Assembly (NCBI RefSeq): GCF_000236925.1
Contig: NC_016941.1
Coordinates: 930,001-994,000 of the forward strand
Source of the DNA: Staphylococcus argenteus
Lineage (GTDB): Bacteria; Bacillota; Bacilli; Staphylococcales; Staphylococcaceae
Length of the DNA: 64,000 nucleotides
Reading direction: 5' to 3'
The position numbers and the translations under genes are program-made. Positions 19,174 through 29,583 of the stretch are shown here, piece by piece. Position 1 is the stretch's first letter. Each line of letters starts with the position of its first letter. The notes under the pieces are model-generated. The model was not told the origin of the DNA, did not search any database, and was given only the letters and a program-made list of their open reading frames with translations.

Positions 19174-20982
19174 ATGAGTCAACAATTATCAAGAGAAGAA
19201 CAGGAACGTAAATATCCTGAATATACATGGGACTTAACAACAATCTTTAAAGATGATGAAGCGTTTGAAGCTGCATTTAAAGAAGTTGAAAATGAATTAG
19301 GTAAAGAGGAACAATTTAAAGGACATATTGGTGATAGTGCTGAAACACTTTATAATGCACTTGAGTTAGAAGATACATTAGGTACTAAATTAGAAAAAGT
19401 GTATGTATACGCACATTTAAAACAAGACCAAGATACTACGAACGATAAATATACTGGTATGGAATCAAGAGCACACCAGCTTATCATTAAATTTAGTTCT
19501 GCATGGAGTTTCTTAGTACCAGAAATTTTGCAAATTGATGAGGATAAAATTGAATCATTCGTAAATTCATATGATAAATTACAAAAATTTGCATTTGATT
19601 TGAAATTAATAAACGAAAAACGTCCGCATATTTTAGATGCAGAAACTGAAAAGTTGTTAACAGAAGCTCAGGACGCATTATCTACGCCTTCAAATGTATA
19701 CGGTATGTTTAGTAATGCTGATTTAGTCTTTGAGGATGCTATAGATAAAGATGGAAATTCACATCCATTAACTCAAGGTACATTTATTAAATATTTAGAA
19801 TCTGATGATCGTAAATTAAGAGAAAGTGCATTTAGAAATGTATATAAAGCTTATGGTGCACATAATAATACACTTGGAGCTACGTTAGCTGGTGAAGTGA
19901 AAAAGAATGTATTTAATGCACGAACACATAATTATAAAACTGCGAGGGAAAAAGCTTTAAGTAACAATCATATCCCAGAAAATGTATATGACAATCTTGT
20001 AAAGACTGTTCATAAATACTTACCATTACTTCATCGTTATACTGAACTACGTAAAGAATTGTTAGGTTTAGAAGATTTGAAAATGTATGATTTATATACA
20101 CCATTAATTAAAGATATTAAATTTGAAATGCCTTATGAAGAAGCTGTTGATTGGATGCTTAAAGCGCTAGAACCGATGGGCGAAGAATATCTAGCTGTTG
20201 TAAAAGAAGGCTTGGATAATAGATGGGTCGATGTTTATGAAAATAAAGGTAAACGCTCAGGTGGATATTCATCAGGTGCACATTTAACAAATCCATTTAT
20301 CTTGCTTAATTGGTCTAATACAATTTCAGATCTTTATACTTTAGTTCATGAATTTGGTCATTCAGCACATAGTTACTTCAGTAGAAAGTTCCAGCCTTCA
20401 AATTCAAGTGACTACACTATCTTTGTTGCAGAAGTAGCATCTACTTGTAATGAAGCATTGCTAAGTGATTACATGGACAAACACTTAGATGATGAAAAAC
20501 GTCTATTGTTATTAAATCAAGAGTTAGAACGTTTCAGAGCAACTTTATTCCGTCAAACAATGTTTGCAGAATTTGAGCATAAGATTCATGCAATTGAAGA
20601 AGCGGGCGAACCTTTAACGCCAACAAGAATGAACGAAGAATATGCCAAATTAAATAAATTGTATTTTGGTGATGCAGTTGAAACAGATGATGATATAAGC
20701 AAAGAATGGTCACGTATTCCACACTTCTATATGAATTATTATGTATATCAATACGCTACAGGTTATAGTGCAGCTCAAAGTTTAAGTCATCAAATTTTAA
20801 CAGAAGGTAAGCCAGCGGTTGATAGATATATTAATGAATTCTTGAAAAAAGGTAGCTCAAATTATCCGATTGAAATATTGAAAAATGCTGGTGTCGATAT
20901 GACAACGCCGGAACCAATTGAACAAGCTTGTGAAGTTTTTGAACAAAAATTGAACGCTTTTGAAAAATTAATGAAAGCTTAG
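19174..20982 (+). CDS. pepF: Oligoendopeptidase F
   Basis: A cytoplasmic zinc metallopeptidase (family M3) that cleaves short peptides, probably including those imported by the Opp systems. The 602-residue protein has the zinc motif HEFGH at residues 392-396, with the usual downstream glutamate near 420 (FVAEVASTCNEALL). Length and motif position are normal for the family. An AGGAGG site lies ten bases before the ATG. Confidence 0.95.
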   Translation: MSQQLSREEQERKYPEYTWDLTTIFKDDEAFEAAFKEVENELGKEEQFKGHIGDSAETLYNALELEDTLGTKLEKVYVYAHLKQDQDTTNDKYTGMESRAHQLIIKFSSAWSFLVPEILQIDEDKIESFVNSYDKLQKFAFDLKLINEKRPHILDAETEKLLTEAQDALSTPSNVYGMFSNADLVFEDAIDKDGNSHPLTQGTFIKYLESDDRKLRESAFRNVYKAYGAHNNTLGATLAGEVKKNVFNARTHNYKTAREKALSNNHIPENVYDNLVKTVHKYLPLLHRYTELRKELLGLEDLKMYDLYTPLIKDIKFEMPYEEAVDWMLKALEPMGEEYLAVVKEGLDNRWVDVYENKGKRSGGYSSGAHLTNPFILLNWSNTISDLYTLVHEFGHSAHSYFSRKFQPSNSSDYTIFVAEVASTCNEALLSDYMDKHLDDEKRLLLLNQELERFRATLFRQTMFAEFEHKIHAIEEAGEPLTPTRMNEEYAKLNKLYFGDAVETDDDISKEWSRIPHFYMNYYVYQYATGYSAAQSLSHQILTEGKPAVDRYINEFLKKGSSNYPIEILKNAGVDMTTPEPIEQACEVFEQKLNAFEKLMKA

Positions 20983-21046
20983 TGTCATTGAATTCGCTTA
21001 CATTATGAACATATTGTGACAGTTTAAAATAACTACTATTTAAAGG

Positions 21047-21075
21047 TTGAAATGGGAGAGATAGCGTGTTATATT
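21047..21075 (+). promoter_or_regulatory. RsaE promoter
   Basis: TTGAAA (21047-21052) and TATATT (21070-21075) are separated by 17 bases, placing transcription start close to 21084, where the conserved RsaE sequence begins. Published work describes control by the SrrAB respiratory system; I did not identify its binding site. Confidence 0.7.
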
Positions 21076-21083
21076 ATGAACAT

Positions 21084-21181
21084 GAAATTAATCACATAAC
21101 AAACATACCCCTTTGTTTGAAGTGAAAAATTTCTCCCATCCCCTTTGTTTAGCGTCGTGTATTCAGACACGACGTTTTTTT
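21084..21181 (+). ncRNA. rsaE: Small regulatory RNA RsaE (RoxS-type)
   Basis: RsaE is a conserved trans-acting sRNA of Staphylococcaceae and Bacillaceae that represses central-metabolism mRNAs (TCA cycle, folate, amino acid use). The roughly 98-nt sequence contains two C-rich seed motifs, ATACCCCTTTG near 21106 and CATCCCCTTTG near 21138, which pair with Shine-Dalgarno sequences. It ends in a perfect GTCGTGT / ACACGAC hairpin with a T run (21151-21181). Its position between pepF and yjbH matches S. aureus. Confidence 0.95.
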
Positions 21182-21503
21182 GTGCGCTTTTTTAATTGGT
21201 GTATATAAAATCGTATAAAAATGTGTAAAATATGCAGTTTATATTCATTTTTAATTACTATGTTCTTTCGTTATGCTAATCAAAAAATAATGCAGTATAG
21301 TTTCGATATTGAAAAAGTTGTAGTAGTGGAAATAAGTCTTGATAAATCAGTGTCACACTTCATTTAGATTTATGTATAAAGGTAAATGAAATGTGCATTT
21401 GTATTTTTGAAAAAAGGTTTATAAAAGTAACAAATCAAATAAGGGCAACAGATGAAATAATTAAAAGCTTATCTGACAGTCCAATTTAGTATATAACAAA
21501 TTA

Positions 21504-21551
21504 AAAGAAGACCTCGATACATGATGATGTGTATATCGAAGTCTTCTTTTC
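21504..21551 (-). terminator. Terminator of the yjbH operon
   Basis: AAAAGAAGACCTCGATAC and the matching GTATATCGAAGTCTTCTTTT form a long imperfect stem. On the minus strand it ends in a T run just beyond the yjbH stop. The 320 bases between RsaE and this hairpin are AT-rich and I see no gene in them. Confidence 0.8.
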
Positions 21552-21553
21552 AT

Positions 21554-22360
21554 TTATTTAGATTTAATTTTAGGCATTTTAGATTTCCAGAAATCACCAT
21601 CTGGATATTTGAGTTTTTCGATTTTTTGTTGTATAGCTAGTTTCTTTAACTCTTTGTTTAATAATTTTTCAGGCCATTCATAAATAGTAAGTAATTCTTC
21701 CATCGTTACAAGCTGTTGTTGTTGTATATATGTCTCTAATTTAGGTGGAAGATTCTTTTCGATTGGTTTTCCCATCAATTCGTTAATAATGTAAGTATAA
21801 ATATGATAGTGATATAAACCTTCAACTTTTAAGCCTTCTTCATGAACATCTTCACTAAAGAATACTAGGGAAGGGGCTTGTTCGATTTCCATTTCTCTTG
21901 CTATATGCAAATCGATTTTCAAGCTCTCTGTTAATTTACTTTTTTGTAAGTCATCTTTAAATACTTCTAAATCAATACCTGCATTTTGAATACAGTCACA
22001 AATCATTGATTCTGTTATGATATCACGTTTTGGTATGATTTCATTTTGCATTAAATGTATGAAACGTTCGGCACGCACACGACCTTGTAACTCAGCAGCT
22101 TTATATGCTAGAGCAATATTGTCAAAGTTTGATGTACTTTGAGCCTGACATTTAGTTAATACCTTTAATGAAGGGTTTAATATATGTCTAATACGTATAT
22201 ATTGATTATATTCAATTCTTAATTTTGATAAGATTGCTGATAGTTTAAAGCAATCGGAGCTAAATGGATCGAAAAATGAATAAATCTCGATTTTACTTAC
22301 AGGTGATAGATTAAAATCTTCACGACTCTTATTTTCCATTATTCGTAATTCTCCAGCCAT
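21554..22360 (-). CDS. spxH: ClpXP adaptor YjbH (SpxH)
   Basis: YjbH binds Spx and delivers it to ClpXP; loss raises Spx and shifts disulfide stress and beta-lactam susceptibility. The 268-residue protein is a DsbA-like thioredoxin-fold protein. A single cysteine is visible where oxidoreductases have CXXC (FFDPFSSDC, Cys37), consistent with an adaptor instead of an enzyme. The ATG at 22360 follows TAGGTGA. It lies 22 bases after the truncated haemoglobin gene and is probably co-transcribed with it. Confidence 0.93.
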   Translation of the reverse strand: MAGELRIMENKSREDFNLSPVSKIEIYSFFDPFSSDCFKLSAILSKLRIEYNQYIRIRHILNPSLKVLTKCQAQSTSNFDNIALAYKAAELQGRVRAERFIHLMQNEIIPKRDIITESMICDCIQNAGIDLEVFKDDLQKSKLTESLKIDLHIAREMEIEQAPSLVFFSEDVHEEGLKVEGLYHYHIYTYIINELMGKPIEKNLPPKLETYIQQQQLVTMEELLTIYEWPEKLLNKELKKLAIQQKIEKLKYPDGDFWKSKMPKIKSK

Positions 22361-22382
22361 GTTTATTCACCTACAATTAATT

Positions 22383-22748
22383 TTAGGAATTTACCATATG
22401 ATTAGCAGTTAATCTTAAGCGTTCATACAAATAATCGCCCACACCGTGTGGGAAGGCTGCTCGATTAATTGCGATATGCATATTTTCTAACCATGCATCT
22501 TTCTCGAATTCTGTAATTGTAAATTCCATATGTCTTTTTCTTAGCATTGGGTGTCCATGTTCTGATGTATACAAATCAGGACCACCCAAAAATTGTGTTA
22601 AAAATTGTTTTTGTTTACGACTTGTTTCTTCAAAATCTCCTGGAAATAGGTGATTAAGTCTGTCGTCTTTTTCTACAAGGGTGTAAAAATAATCAATCAT
22701 ATCATATAATGCGTTTTTACCAATGATGTCATATGGTGTTGTTGTCAT
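22383..22748 (-). CDS. yjbI: Truncated haemoglobin YjbI
   Basis: A 121-residue group II truncated haemoglobin, a haem protein linked to oxygen, NO or redox handling. The family core is visible: FYTLVEKDDRLNHLFPGDF in the B/C/D region, the FLGGPDLYTSEHGHPML stretch with the haem-region residues and the proximal-histidine segment. I chose the ATG giving MTTTPYD because GGTGATGAA lies just before it; two upstream in-frame starts are possible. B. subtilis has the same yjbI-yjbH pair. Confidence 0.9.
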   Translation of the reverse strand: MTTTPYDIIGKNALYDMIDYFYTLVEKDDRLNHLFPGDFEETSRKQKQFLTQFLGGPDLYTSEHGHPMLRKRHMEFTITEFEKDAWLENMHIAINRAAFPHGVGDYLYERLRLTANHMVNS

Positions 22749-22869
22749 TTCATCACCCATTTTCAAAAAAATTTAGTAACAAAAATATTTATCGTTACGA
22801 ACTTAACTTAATATATATCTAATATAACATGATTTGAAACATTTGAAAGAAATATGCATATTTGCCAAT

Positions 22870-23463
22870 TTAATTTATATTGTTTGAAAGAGTTTCTTTT
22901 TTCTTAAAAAAACGTTGAACTTTATTTAAAGGTTGTTTATGTTCAAGGTTCCATTCATTTAATAAGCTTTGAAATTTTTGTAAACCTTGGTCGTAATCTT
23001 TAACTTCAAATTCTAATTCATAATCTGTAGTGTCTAAATACTCGCTTTTATCTAAAACAAGTAAATCACCTTGATATTGTGTTTCTTGGCGATATGTTGT
23101 CAATGCGCCGAGAATTGATAATGACTGATCGTTAACACCAAATTGTTTAACTAAAATTTGACGAATGTCATCTGGAAGGGAATCGTTTGGAATAATCATA
23201 TCTATCTCTGGATTTATAGAGATAATATGGTTGTATTCCATTAATCCTACTTCTGCAGGTGTCTTTAATGTCATTTCAAATTGTTTGTCTTTAACTCGAA
23301 TTCTTAGTGCAGAACGATGTTGTTTTAATTTGAAATCAGGTGTATCAATATAATAATTGACTTGTTTAAACAATACGCAATTTTTAAAATATTTTTCTTG
23401 TAATGTCTCGTATAGTGAGGCAGTAATAATTTGTTTGAATTCTATTTCATGATTAGTTGCCAC
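22870..23463 (-). CDS. CYTH domain protein
   Basis: The 197-residue protein carries the CYTH signature ExExK as EIEFK at residues 6-10, plus the alternating acidic and basic strands of the triphosphate tunnel fold (YYIDTPDF, ALRIRVKD, EMTLKTP). Relatives hydrolyse triphosphates or cyclise ATP; the B. subtilis relative YjbK is uncharacterised. It starts with GTG at 23463 after GAGGTG. It is divergent from the UPF0738-relQ run. Confidence 0.88.
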   Translation of the reverse strand: MATNHEIEFKQIITASLYETLQEKYFKNCVLFKQVNYYIDTPDFKLKQHRSALRIRVKDKQFEMTLKTPAEVGLMEYNHIISINPEIDMIIPNDSLPDDIRQILVKQFGVNDQSLSILGALTTYRQETQYQGDLLVLDKSEYLDTTDYELEFEVKDYDQGLQKFQSLLNEWNLEHKQPLNKVQRFFKKKETLSNNIN

Positions 23464-23646
23464 TTTATATATACACCTCGTATCAAATTCAATTTATCTT
23501 AACTATATTATGAATGACAACGTTGAATTTTAAAAGTAATTTCATTTATCCGATATCAAAGTTAATTTGCCTATTAAAAATAGAGTTCGTAAGTGTTTTG
23601 TGTTCTTGAATTATGTTAAAATGTTATGGAATAAGGAGGAGCAAGC

Positions 23647-23994
23647 ATGCGTTTATATATTAATGAAATAAAAATCAAAGATGATACACTTTATTGTTAT
23701 ACAGATGATTCTATTGAAGGTCTAACTGAAGTAGGACAAATGCTTGTTGATAGTGATAATTATGCTTTTGCATATACATTGGATGATGGTAAAGCGTATG
23801 CTTATCTCATTTTCGTTCAAGAAACATGGACGATGTTACACGAAAATATGACTAAAAAAATCATTATCAATGATAAATTAGAATTAACAGAATTTCACCA
23901 AGAGCTGTCATATATTTTAGAGAATATTAAAGGAAATAATAACTACGGTAAAGAATTTGTAGCAACCGTTGAAGATACTTTTGACATAGAATAA
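23647..23994 (+). CDS. UPF0738 family protein (YjbL-like)
   Basis: A 115-residue soluble protein of unknown function, recognised as UPF0738 by overall sequence ([21 protein letters not shown]) and by its place directly before relQ, as yjbL precedes yjbM in B. subtilis. An AAGGAGG site lies before the ATG. It begins the run that continues with relQ 16 bases later. Confidence 0.82.
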   Translation: MRLYINEIKIKDDTLYCYTDDSIEGLTEVGQMLVDSDNYAFAYTLDDGKAYAYLIFVQETWTMLHENMTKKIIINDKLELTEFHQELSYILENIKGNNNYGKEFVATVEDTFDIE

Positions 23995-24010
23995 AGCGGG
24001 GTGGAGCACT

Positions 24011-24646
24011 ATGAATCAATGGGATCAGTTCTTAACACCTTATAAGCAAGCAGTTGATGAATTAAAGGTAAAGCTTAAAGGTATGCGCAAACAATATGAA
24101 ATAGGAGAACAAGCATCTCCAATTGAGTTTGTAACTGGACGTGTTAAGCCAATCTCTAGCATTATAGATAAGGCGAATAAACGGCAAATACCATTTGATA
24201 GGTTGAGAGAAGAAATGTATGATATCGCAGGCCTAAGAATGATGTGCCAATTTGTTGAAGATATTGATGTAGTTGTTAATATTTTAAAACAAAGAAAAGA
24301 TTTTAAAGTGATTGAAGAACGTGATTATATTCGTAACACTAAAGAAAGTGGCTATCGCTCTTATCATGTCATTATCGAATACCCAATCGAGACATTACAT
24401 GGGCAAAAATTTATATTAGCTGAGATTCAGATTCGTACGTTGGCAATGAATTTTTGGGCAACAATTGAACACACATTACGATATAAATATGATGGTGCTT
24501 ATCCAGATGAAATCCAACATCGTTTAGAAAGAGCGGCAGAAGCAGCTTATTTACTCGATGAAGAAATGTCTGAAATTAAAGATGAGATTCAAGAAGCACA
24601 GAAATATTATACTCAGAAGCGTTCGAAAAAACATGAAAATGATTAA
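24011..24646 (+). CDS. relQ: Small alarmone synthetase RelQ
   Basis: RelQ makes (p)ppGpp from GTP/GDP and ATP independently of ribosomes, often under cell-wall stress. The 211-residue protein contains only the synthetase domain; there is no HD hydrolase domain. The nucleotide motifs are RDYIRNTKESGYRSYHVIIEYP (read in two parts) and the catalytic-region EIQIRTLAMNFWATIEH. GGGGTGGAG lies before the ATG. The nadK gene follows after 16 bases. Confidence 0.94.
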   Translation: MNQWDQFLTPYKQAVDELKVKLKGMRKQYEIGEQASPIEFVTGRVKPISSIIDKANKRQIPFDRLREEMYDIAGLRMMCQFVEDIDVVVNILKQRKDFKVIEERDYIRNTKESGYRSYHVIIEYPIETLHGQKFILAEIQIRTLAMNFWATIEHTLRYKYDGAYPDEIQHRLERAAEAAYLLDEEMSEIKDEIQEAQKYYTQKRSKKHEND

Positions 24647-24662
24647 CGAGGTGTAGTAAATC

Positions 24663-25472
24663 ATGCGTTATACAATTTTAACTAAAGGTGATTCTAAGTC
24701 CAATGCTTTAAAGCATAAAATGATGAATTATATGAAAGATTTTCGCATGATTGAAGATAGTGAAAATCCTGAAATTGTTATATCAGTTGGTGGAGATGGT
24801 ACGTTATTGCAAGCTTTTCATCAATACAGCCATATGTTATCTAAAGTAGCATTTGTTGGGGTACATACAGGACATTTAGGATTTTATGCTGACTGGTTAC
24901 CTCATGAAGTGGAAAAATTAATTATCGAAATTAATAATTCGGAGTTTCAAGTGATTGAATATCCTCTACTTGAAATCATTGTGAGGTATAATGACAATGG
25001 CTATGAGACTAGATACTTGGCTTTAAATGAAGCAACGATGAAAACTGAAAATGGCTCAACGCTCGTTGTTGATGTGAATTTGAGAGGTAAACATTTTGAA
25101 CGTTTTAGAGGTGACGGTTTATGTGTATCAACACCATCAGGTTCAACAGCTTACAATAAAGCTTTAGGTGGTGCTTTGATTCATCCATCACTTGAAGCAA
25201 TGCAAATTACAGAAATTGCTTCTATTAATAATAGAGTGTTTAGAACAGTAGGTTCACCTTTAGTTTTACCTAAGCATCATACATGTTTAATATCACCAGT
25301 TAATCATGATACGATTCGAATGACGATTGACCATGTTAGTATCAAACATAAAAATGTTAATTCAATACAGTATCGTGTTGCGAATGAAAAAGTAAGATTC
25401 GCACGCTTCAGACCGTTCCCATTTTGGAAACGTGTTCATGATTCATTTATTTCAAGTGATGAAGCACGATGA
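24663..25472 (+). CDS. nadK: NAD kinase
   Basis: Phosphorylates NAD to NADP using ATP. The 269-residue protein has the GGDGT motif at about residue 42 ([11 protein letters not shown]), the NE motif in ALNEATM and the substrate-binding [15 protein letters not shown] stretch. Length is standard for the short bacterial type. Its stop overlaps the start of the pseudouridine synthase gene (ATGA), indicating coupled translation. Confidence 0.95.
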   Translation: MRYTILTKGDSKSNALKHKMMNYMKDFRMIEDSENPEIVISVGGDGTLLQAFHQYSHMLSKVAFVGVHTGHLGFYADWLPHEVEKLIIEINNSEFQVIEYPLLEIIVRYNDNGYETRYLALNEATMKTENGSTLVVDVNLRGKHFERFRGDGLCVSTPSGSTAYNKALGGALIHPSLEAMQITEIASINNRVFRTVGSPLVLPKHHTCLISPVNHDTIRMTIDHVSIKHKNVNSIQYRVANEKVRFARFRPFPFWKRVHDSFISSDEAR

Positions 25473-26323
25473 AATTTACGTATCAGATAACGCAGCAGGA
25501 AACAGTTAAAACATTTTTAGCACGACATGACTTTTCTAAGAAAACAGTGAGCGCCATTAAACATAATGGCGCTTTAATTGTTAATGGTCAGCATGTAACT
25601 GTTAGAAAAGTATTAATGCCAGAAGATACACTGGTCATTCATTTACCAAAAGAAATTCATAGTTCTAATATGATTCCATTTGATCGACCACTGGAAGTAA
25701 TTTACGAAGATGCGTATATTATTTTAGTCACAAAGCCGAAAAATCAAAATTGTACGCCATCTAGAGAGCATCCACATGAAAGTTTAATCGAACAAGTATT
25801 ACATTATTGTCAAGATAAAGGGGAGAATATAAATCCCCATATTGTTACACGTTTAGATCGGGATACAACAGGTATAGTGATTTTTGCAAAATATGGACAT
25901 ATCCATCATTTATTTTCTAAAGTGAAATTAGAAAAAGTGTATACTTGTCTTGCATACGGTAAAACAAAATTAAATGACGTTATTGAAGCGAATATTAGAC
26001 GTTCAAGTGATAGTATTATAACGCGAGAGGTTGCAGAAGATGGCAAATATGCCAAAACATCATACGAAGTATTAACTCAAAATGATAAATATAGTTTATG
26101 CAAAGTGTATTTGCATACAGGACGAACACATCAAATACGCGTACATTTTCAATATATCGGTCATTCTTTAGTTGGGGATTCATTGTATGGTGGAAGCCAT
26201 GAACGGGTTCAAGGTCAGACGTTACGATGTACGCAAGTGAATTTTGTCCACCCAATTACTAAAAATGACATTGCAATTACAATTGATTATAAACAATTGC
26301 TAAATTTATTTAATGAACTATGA
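25469..26323 (+). CDS. RluA/RluD-family pseudouridine synthase
   Basis: Converts uridine to pseudouridine in rRNA or tRNA. The 284-residue protein has an S4-like N-terminal part ([18 protein letters not shown]) and the catalytic motif as [13 protein letters not shown], with the active aspartate near residue 133; the usual histidine at the start of HRLDR is threonine here. B. subtilis YjbO is the positional counterpart. The target base cannot be told from sequence. Confidence 0.9.
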   Translation: MKFTYQITQQETVKTFLARHDFSKKTVSAIKHNGALIVNGQHVTVRKVLMPEDTLVIHLPKEIHSSNMIPFDRPLEVIYEDAYIILVTKPKNQNCTPSREHPHESLIEQVLHYCQDKGENINPHIVTRLDRDTTGIVIFAKYGHIHHLFSKVKLEKVYTCLAYGKTKLNDVIEANIRRSSDSIITREVAEDGKYAKTSYEVLTQNDKYSLCKVYLHTGRTHQIRVHFQYIGHSLVGDSLYGGSHERVQGQTLRCTQVNFVHPITKNDIAITIDYKQLLNLFNEL

Positions 26324-26343
26324 ATGACACAGGGGGTGTAAAT

Positions 26344-27729
26344 ATGTCTATGAACACAGATGATAGAGAGCGTGTTCAAGAAGAGATTTACAATAAAACA
26401 TTATTAGATCAATTCTTAGAAAATGATGATATTGATCAATTTAGAGTTGAATTTCTATCGTTGCACACTTATGAACAAAGTGAGTATTTTGAAGATACTA
26501 CGGATGAAAATAGACAAAAGATTTTCCAATATTTGTCTCCAGAAGAAGTTGCAAGTTTCTTTGACCAATTAGACATTGATGATGACGAATATGAAACATT
26601 ATTTGATAAGATGAATGCAACTTATGCCAGTCATATTTTAGAAGATATGTCCTATGATAATGCGGTAGACATTTTAAATGAATTGACTAAACCTAAAGTT
26701 GCTAGCCTTTTAACATTAATGAATAAAGATGATGCAAACGAAATCAAAGCGTTACTACACTATGATGAGGATACTGCGGGCGGTATTATGACGACCGAGT
26801 ATTTATCGCTTAAAGCGCATACGCCTGTTAAAGAAGCCTTATTATTAGTTAAAGCACAAGCACCTGATGCAGAAACAATTTATGTTATCTTTGTCGTTGA
26901 TGATGACGGTAAATTAGTAGGAGTTTTATCATTAAGAGATTTAATTGTTGCTGAAAATGATGCTTATATTGAAGATATTATGAATGAGCGTGTCATCAGT
27001 GTGAATGTAGCAGACGACCAAGAAGATGTGGCTCAAGTGATGAGAGACTATGATTTCATGGCAGTGCCTGTTATAGATTATCAAGATCATTTATTAGGTA
27101 TTATTACGATTGATGATATTTTAGATGTAATGGATGAAGAAGCGAGTGAAGACTATTCAAGATTAGCAGGGGTTTCTGATATTGACTCTACAAATGATTC
27201 AATTGTAAAAACTGCTTTGAAACGTTTGCCGTGGCTTATTATTTTAACATTTTTAGGTATGATTACAGCTACAATTTTAGGTCGTTTTGAAAAAACATTA
27301 GAAAATGTTGCACTACTTGCAGCATTTATTCCGATTATTAGTGGGATGTCAGGGAATTCAGGTACGCAATCGTTAGCCGTTTCAGTTCGTAATATATCTA
27401 CCGGAGAAATTAATGAACAAAGTAAGTTTAAAATTGCTATACGAGAAGCGGGTAGTGGCGTATTATCAGGTGTTGTTTGTGCTACGATTTTATTTACAAT
27501 AATTGTAGCCATTTATCATCAGCCACTATTAGCGTTAATTGTTGCAGGAAGTTTAACTTGTGCAATGACTGTGGGGACTTTTGTTGGTTCGATGATTCCA
27601 TTATTAATGAATAAATTAAATATCGATCCAGCTGTAGCAAGCGGACCATTTATTACAACAATTAATGATATTATAAGTATGTTAATTTATTTTGGTTTAG
27701 CTACATCATTTATGGCTTACTTAATTTAA
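26344..27729 (+). CDS. mgtE: Magnesium transporter MgtE
   Basis: MgtE is a gated Mg2+ channel of the cytoplasmic membrane. The 461-residue protein has the acidic helical N domain (about 10-130), two CBS domains (about 135-255) that sense Mg2+, and five membrane helices in the last 170 residues. I took the ATG at 26344 because GGGGGTG lies just before it; an upstream in-frame ATG at 26320 would overlap the previous gene and lacks a site. The antiporter gene follows after nine bases. Confidence 0.92.
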   Translation: MSMNTDDRERVQEEIYNKTLLDQFLENDDIDQFRVEFLSLHTYEQSEYFEDTTDENRQKIFQYLSPEEVASFFDQLDIDDDEYETLFDKMNATYASHILEDMSYDNAVDILNELTKPKVASLLTLMNKDDANEIKALLHYDEDTAGGIMTTEYLSLKAHTPVKEALLLVKAQAPDAETIYVIFVVDDDGKLVGVLSLRDLIVAENDAYIEDIMNERVISVNVADDQEDVAQVMRDYDFMAVPVIDYQDHLLGIITIDDILDVMDEEASEDYSRLAGVSDIDSTNDSIVKTALKRLPWLIILTFLGMITATILGRFEKTLENVALLAAFIPIISGMSGNSGTQSLAVSVRNISTGEINEQSKFKIAIREAGSGVLSGVVCATILFTIIVAIYHQPLLALIVAGSLTCAMTVGTFVGSMIPLLMNKLNIDPAVASGPFITTINDIISMLIYFGLATSFMAYLI

Positions 27730-27738
27730 GGAGGAGTT

Positions 27739-29583
27739 ATGGAGTTTTTATCTTTAGTTATTGTCGTTTTAGCAGCGTTTTTAACTCCAATAATTGTCAA
27801 TCGATTAAATATTAATTTCTTGCCAGTTGTTGTTGCAGAAATATTAATGGGGATTGTCATAGGAAATTCCTTTTTAAATATTGTAGAAAGGGATTCTATT
27901 TTAAATATTTTATCGACGTTAGGTTTTATCTTTTTAATGTTTTTAAGTGGGTTAGAAATAGATTTTAAAGCATTTAAAAAAGATAAACGCGGTCGTCAAG
28001 GGCATAATGATGAAGAAACATCAATTCCAGGTCACTTGAACTTAGCTCTTACAGTATTTGCTTTAATTATGATTATTTCAATTTTCTTAGCTTATGTTTT
28101 TAAATGGTTGGGCTTAGTTGATGATGTATTATTAATGGTCATTATAATTTCGACAATTTCATTAGGTGTTGTCGTTCCGACTTTGAAAGAAATGAATATT
28201 ATGAGAACTACAATTGGCCAATTCATACTTTTAGTAGCTGTACTAGCAGATTTAGTAACAATGATTTTGTTGACAGTGTATGGTGCAATTAATGGCCAAG
28301 GTGGAAGTACAATTTGGTTAATTGGCATACTTGTCGTTTTCACAGCAATCTCATATATTTTAGGGGTTCAATTTAAGCGTATGTCATTTTTACAAAAACT
28401 GATGGATGGTACAACACAAATTGGCATTCGTGCAGTATTTGCCTTAATTATTTTGTTAGTAGCATTAGCAGAAGGTGTTGGAGCTGAAAATATATTAGGT
28501 GCATTTTTAGCCGGCGTTGTTGTATCACTATTAAATCCAGATGAAGAAATGGTGGAAAAGCTAGATTCATTCGGTTATGGATTTTTTATACCTATATTCT
28601 TCATAATGGTTGGCGTAGACTTAAACATACCTTCGTTAATTAAAGAGCCTAAATTATTAATAATTATACCGATTTTAATTATGGCATTTATTGTTTCCAA
28701 ATTAATACCAGTCATGTTCATAAGACGATGGTTTGATATGAGAACGACGATTGCATCAGCATTTTTATTAACGTCAACGTTGTCACTTGTAATTGCTGCA
28801 GCTAAAATTTCGGAAAGATTAAATGCCATTTCATCTGAAACTTCAGGTATTTTAATACTAAGTGCTGTTATTACATGTGTATTCGTTCCGATTATTTTCA
28901 AAAAGCTATTTCCAATTCCAGATGAATTTAATCGTAAAATTGAAGTTAGTTTAATAGGTAAGAACCAGCTAACAATTCCGATTGCACAAAATTTAACATC
29001 TCAACTATACGATGTAACTTTATATTATCGAAAGGATTTAAGCGATCGCCGCCAATTATCTGATGATATTACAATGATTGAAATAGCGGACTATGAGCAA
29101 GATGTTTTAGAAAGATTAGGCTTATTTGATCGCGATATAGTGGTTTGCGCAACCAATGATGATGATATTAACCGGAAAGTTGCTATGTTAGCTAAAAAAC
29201 ATCAAGTTCAACGCGTCATTTGTAGATTAGAAAGTACATCTGATGATACGGAATTAGTAGAAGCAGGTATAGAAATTTTCAGTAGTTATTTAAGTAACAA
29301 AATATTATTAAAAGGTTTAATTGAGACACCAAACATGTTGAACTTATTAAGTAATGTTGAAACGTCGTTATATGAAATTCAAATGTTAAATTATAAATAT
29401 GAAAATATTCAATTACGTAATTTCCCATTTGGTGGCGATATTATCTTCGTTCGTATTATTAGAAATAATGAATCGATTGTGCCTCATGGTGATACGCAAT
29501 TACGTTATGGTGATCGACTAATTGTTACTGGTGCTAAAGAATACGTTGATGAGCTGAAACAAGAATTAGAATTTTATTTTTAA
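27739..29583 (+). CDS. cpaA: CPA2-family cation/proton antiporter with RCK domain (CpaA)
   Basis: Cation (K+/Na+)/H+ antiporter. The 614-residue protein has 12-13 membrane helices up to about residue 385, then a regulatory part: an RCK_N-like segment (about 400-510) and an RCK_C segment (about 520-614). In S. aureus the RCK_C domain of CpaA binds cyclic-di-AMP. An AAGGAGGAG site precedes the ATG. Being last in the relQ-nadK run, it ties a second-messenger-controlled ion exporter to an alarmone synthetase gene. Confidence 0.9.
   Translation: MEFLSLVIVVLAAFLTPIIVNRLNINFLPVVVAEILMGIVIGNSFLNIVERDSILNILSTLGFIFLMFLSGLEIDFKAFKKDKRGRQGHNDEETSIPGHLNLALTVFALIMIISIFLAYVFKWLGLVDDVLLMVIIISTISLGVVVPTLKEMNIMRTTIGQFILLVAVLADLVTMILLTVYGAINGQGGSTIWLIGILVVFTAISYILGVQFKRMSFLQKLMDGTTQIGIRAVFALIILLVALAEGVGAENILGAFLAGVVVSLLNPDEEMVEKLDSFGYGFFIPIFFIMVGVDLNIPSLIKEPKLLIIIPILIMAFIVSKLIPVMFIRRWFDMRTTIASAFLLTSTLSLVIAAAKISERLNAISSETSGILILSAVITCVFVPIIFKKLFPIPDEFNRKIEVSLIGKNQLTIPIAQNLTSQLYDVTLYYRKDLSDRRQLSDDITMIEIADYEQDVLERLGLFDRDIVVCATNDDDINRKVAMLAKKHQVQRVICRLESTSDDTELVEAGIEIFSSYLSNKILLKGLIETPNMLNLLSNVETSLYEIQMLNYKYENIQLRNFPFGGDIIFVRIIRNNESIVPHGDTQLRYGDRLIVTGAKEYVDELKQELEFYF

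Noticed and set aside
28575..28901. Minus-strand frame inside cpaA
   Set aside because: It is antisense to membrane helices of a known gene; its composition mirrors that of the plus-strand codons.
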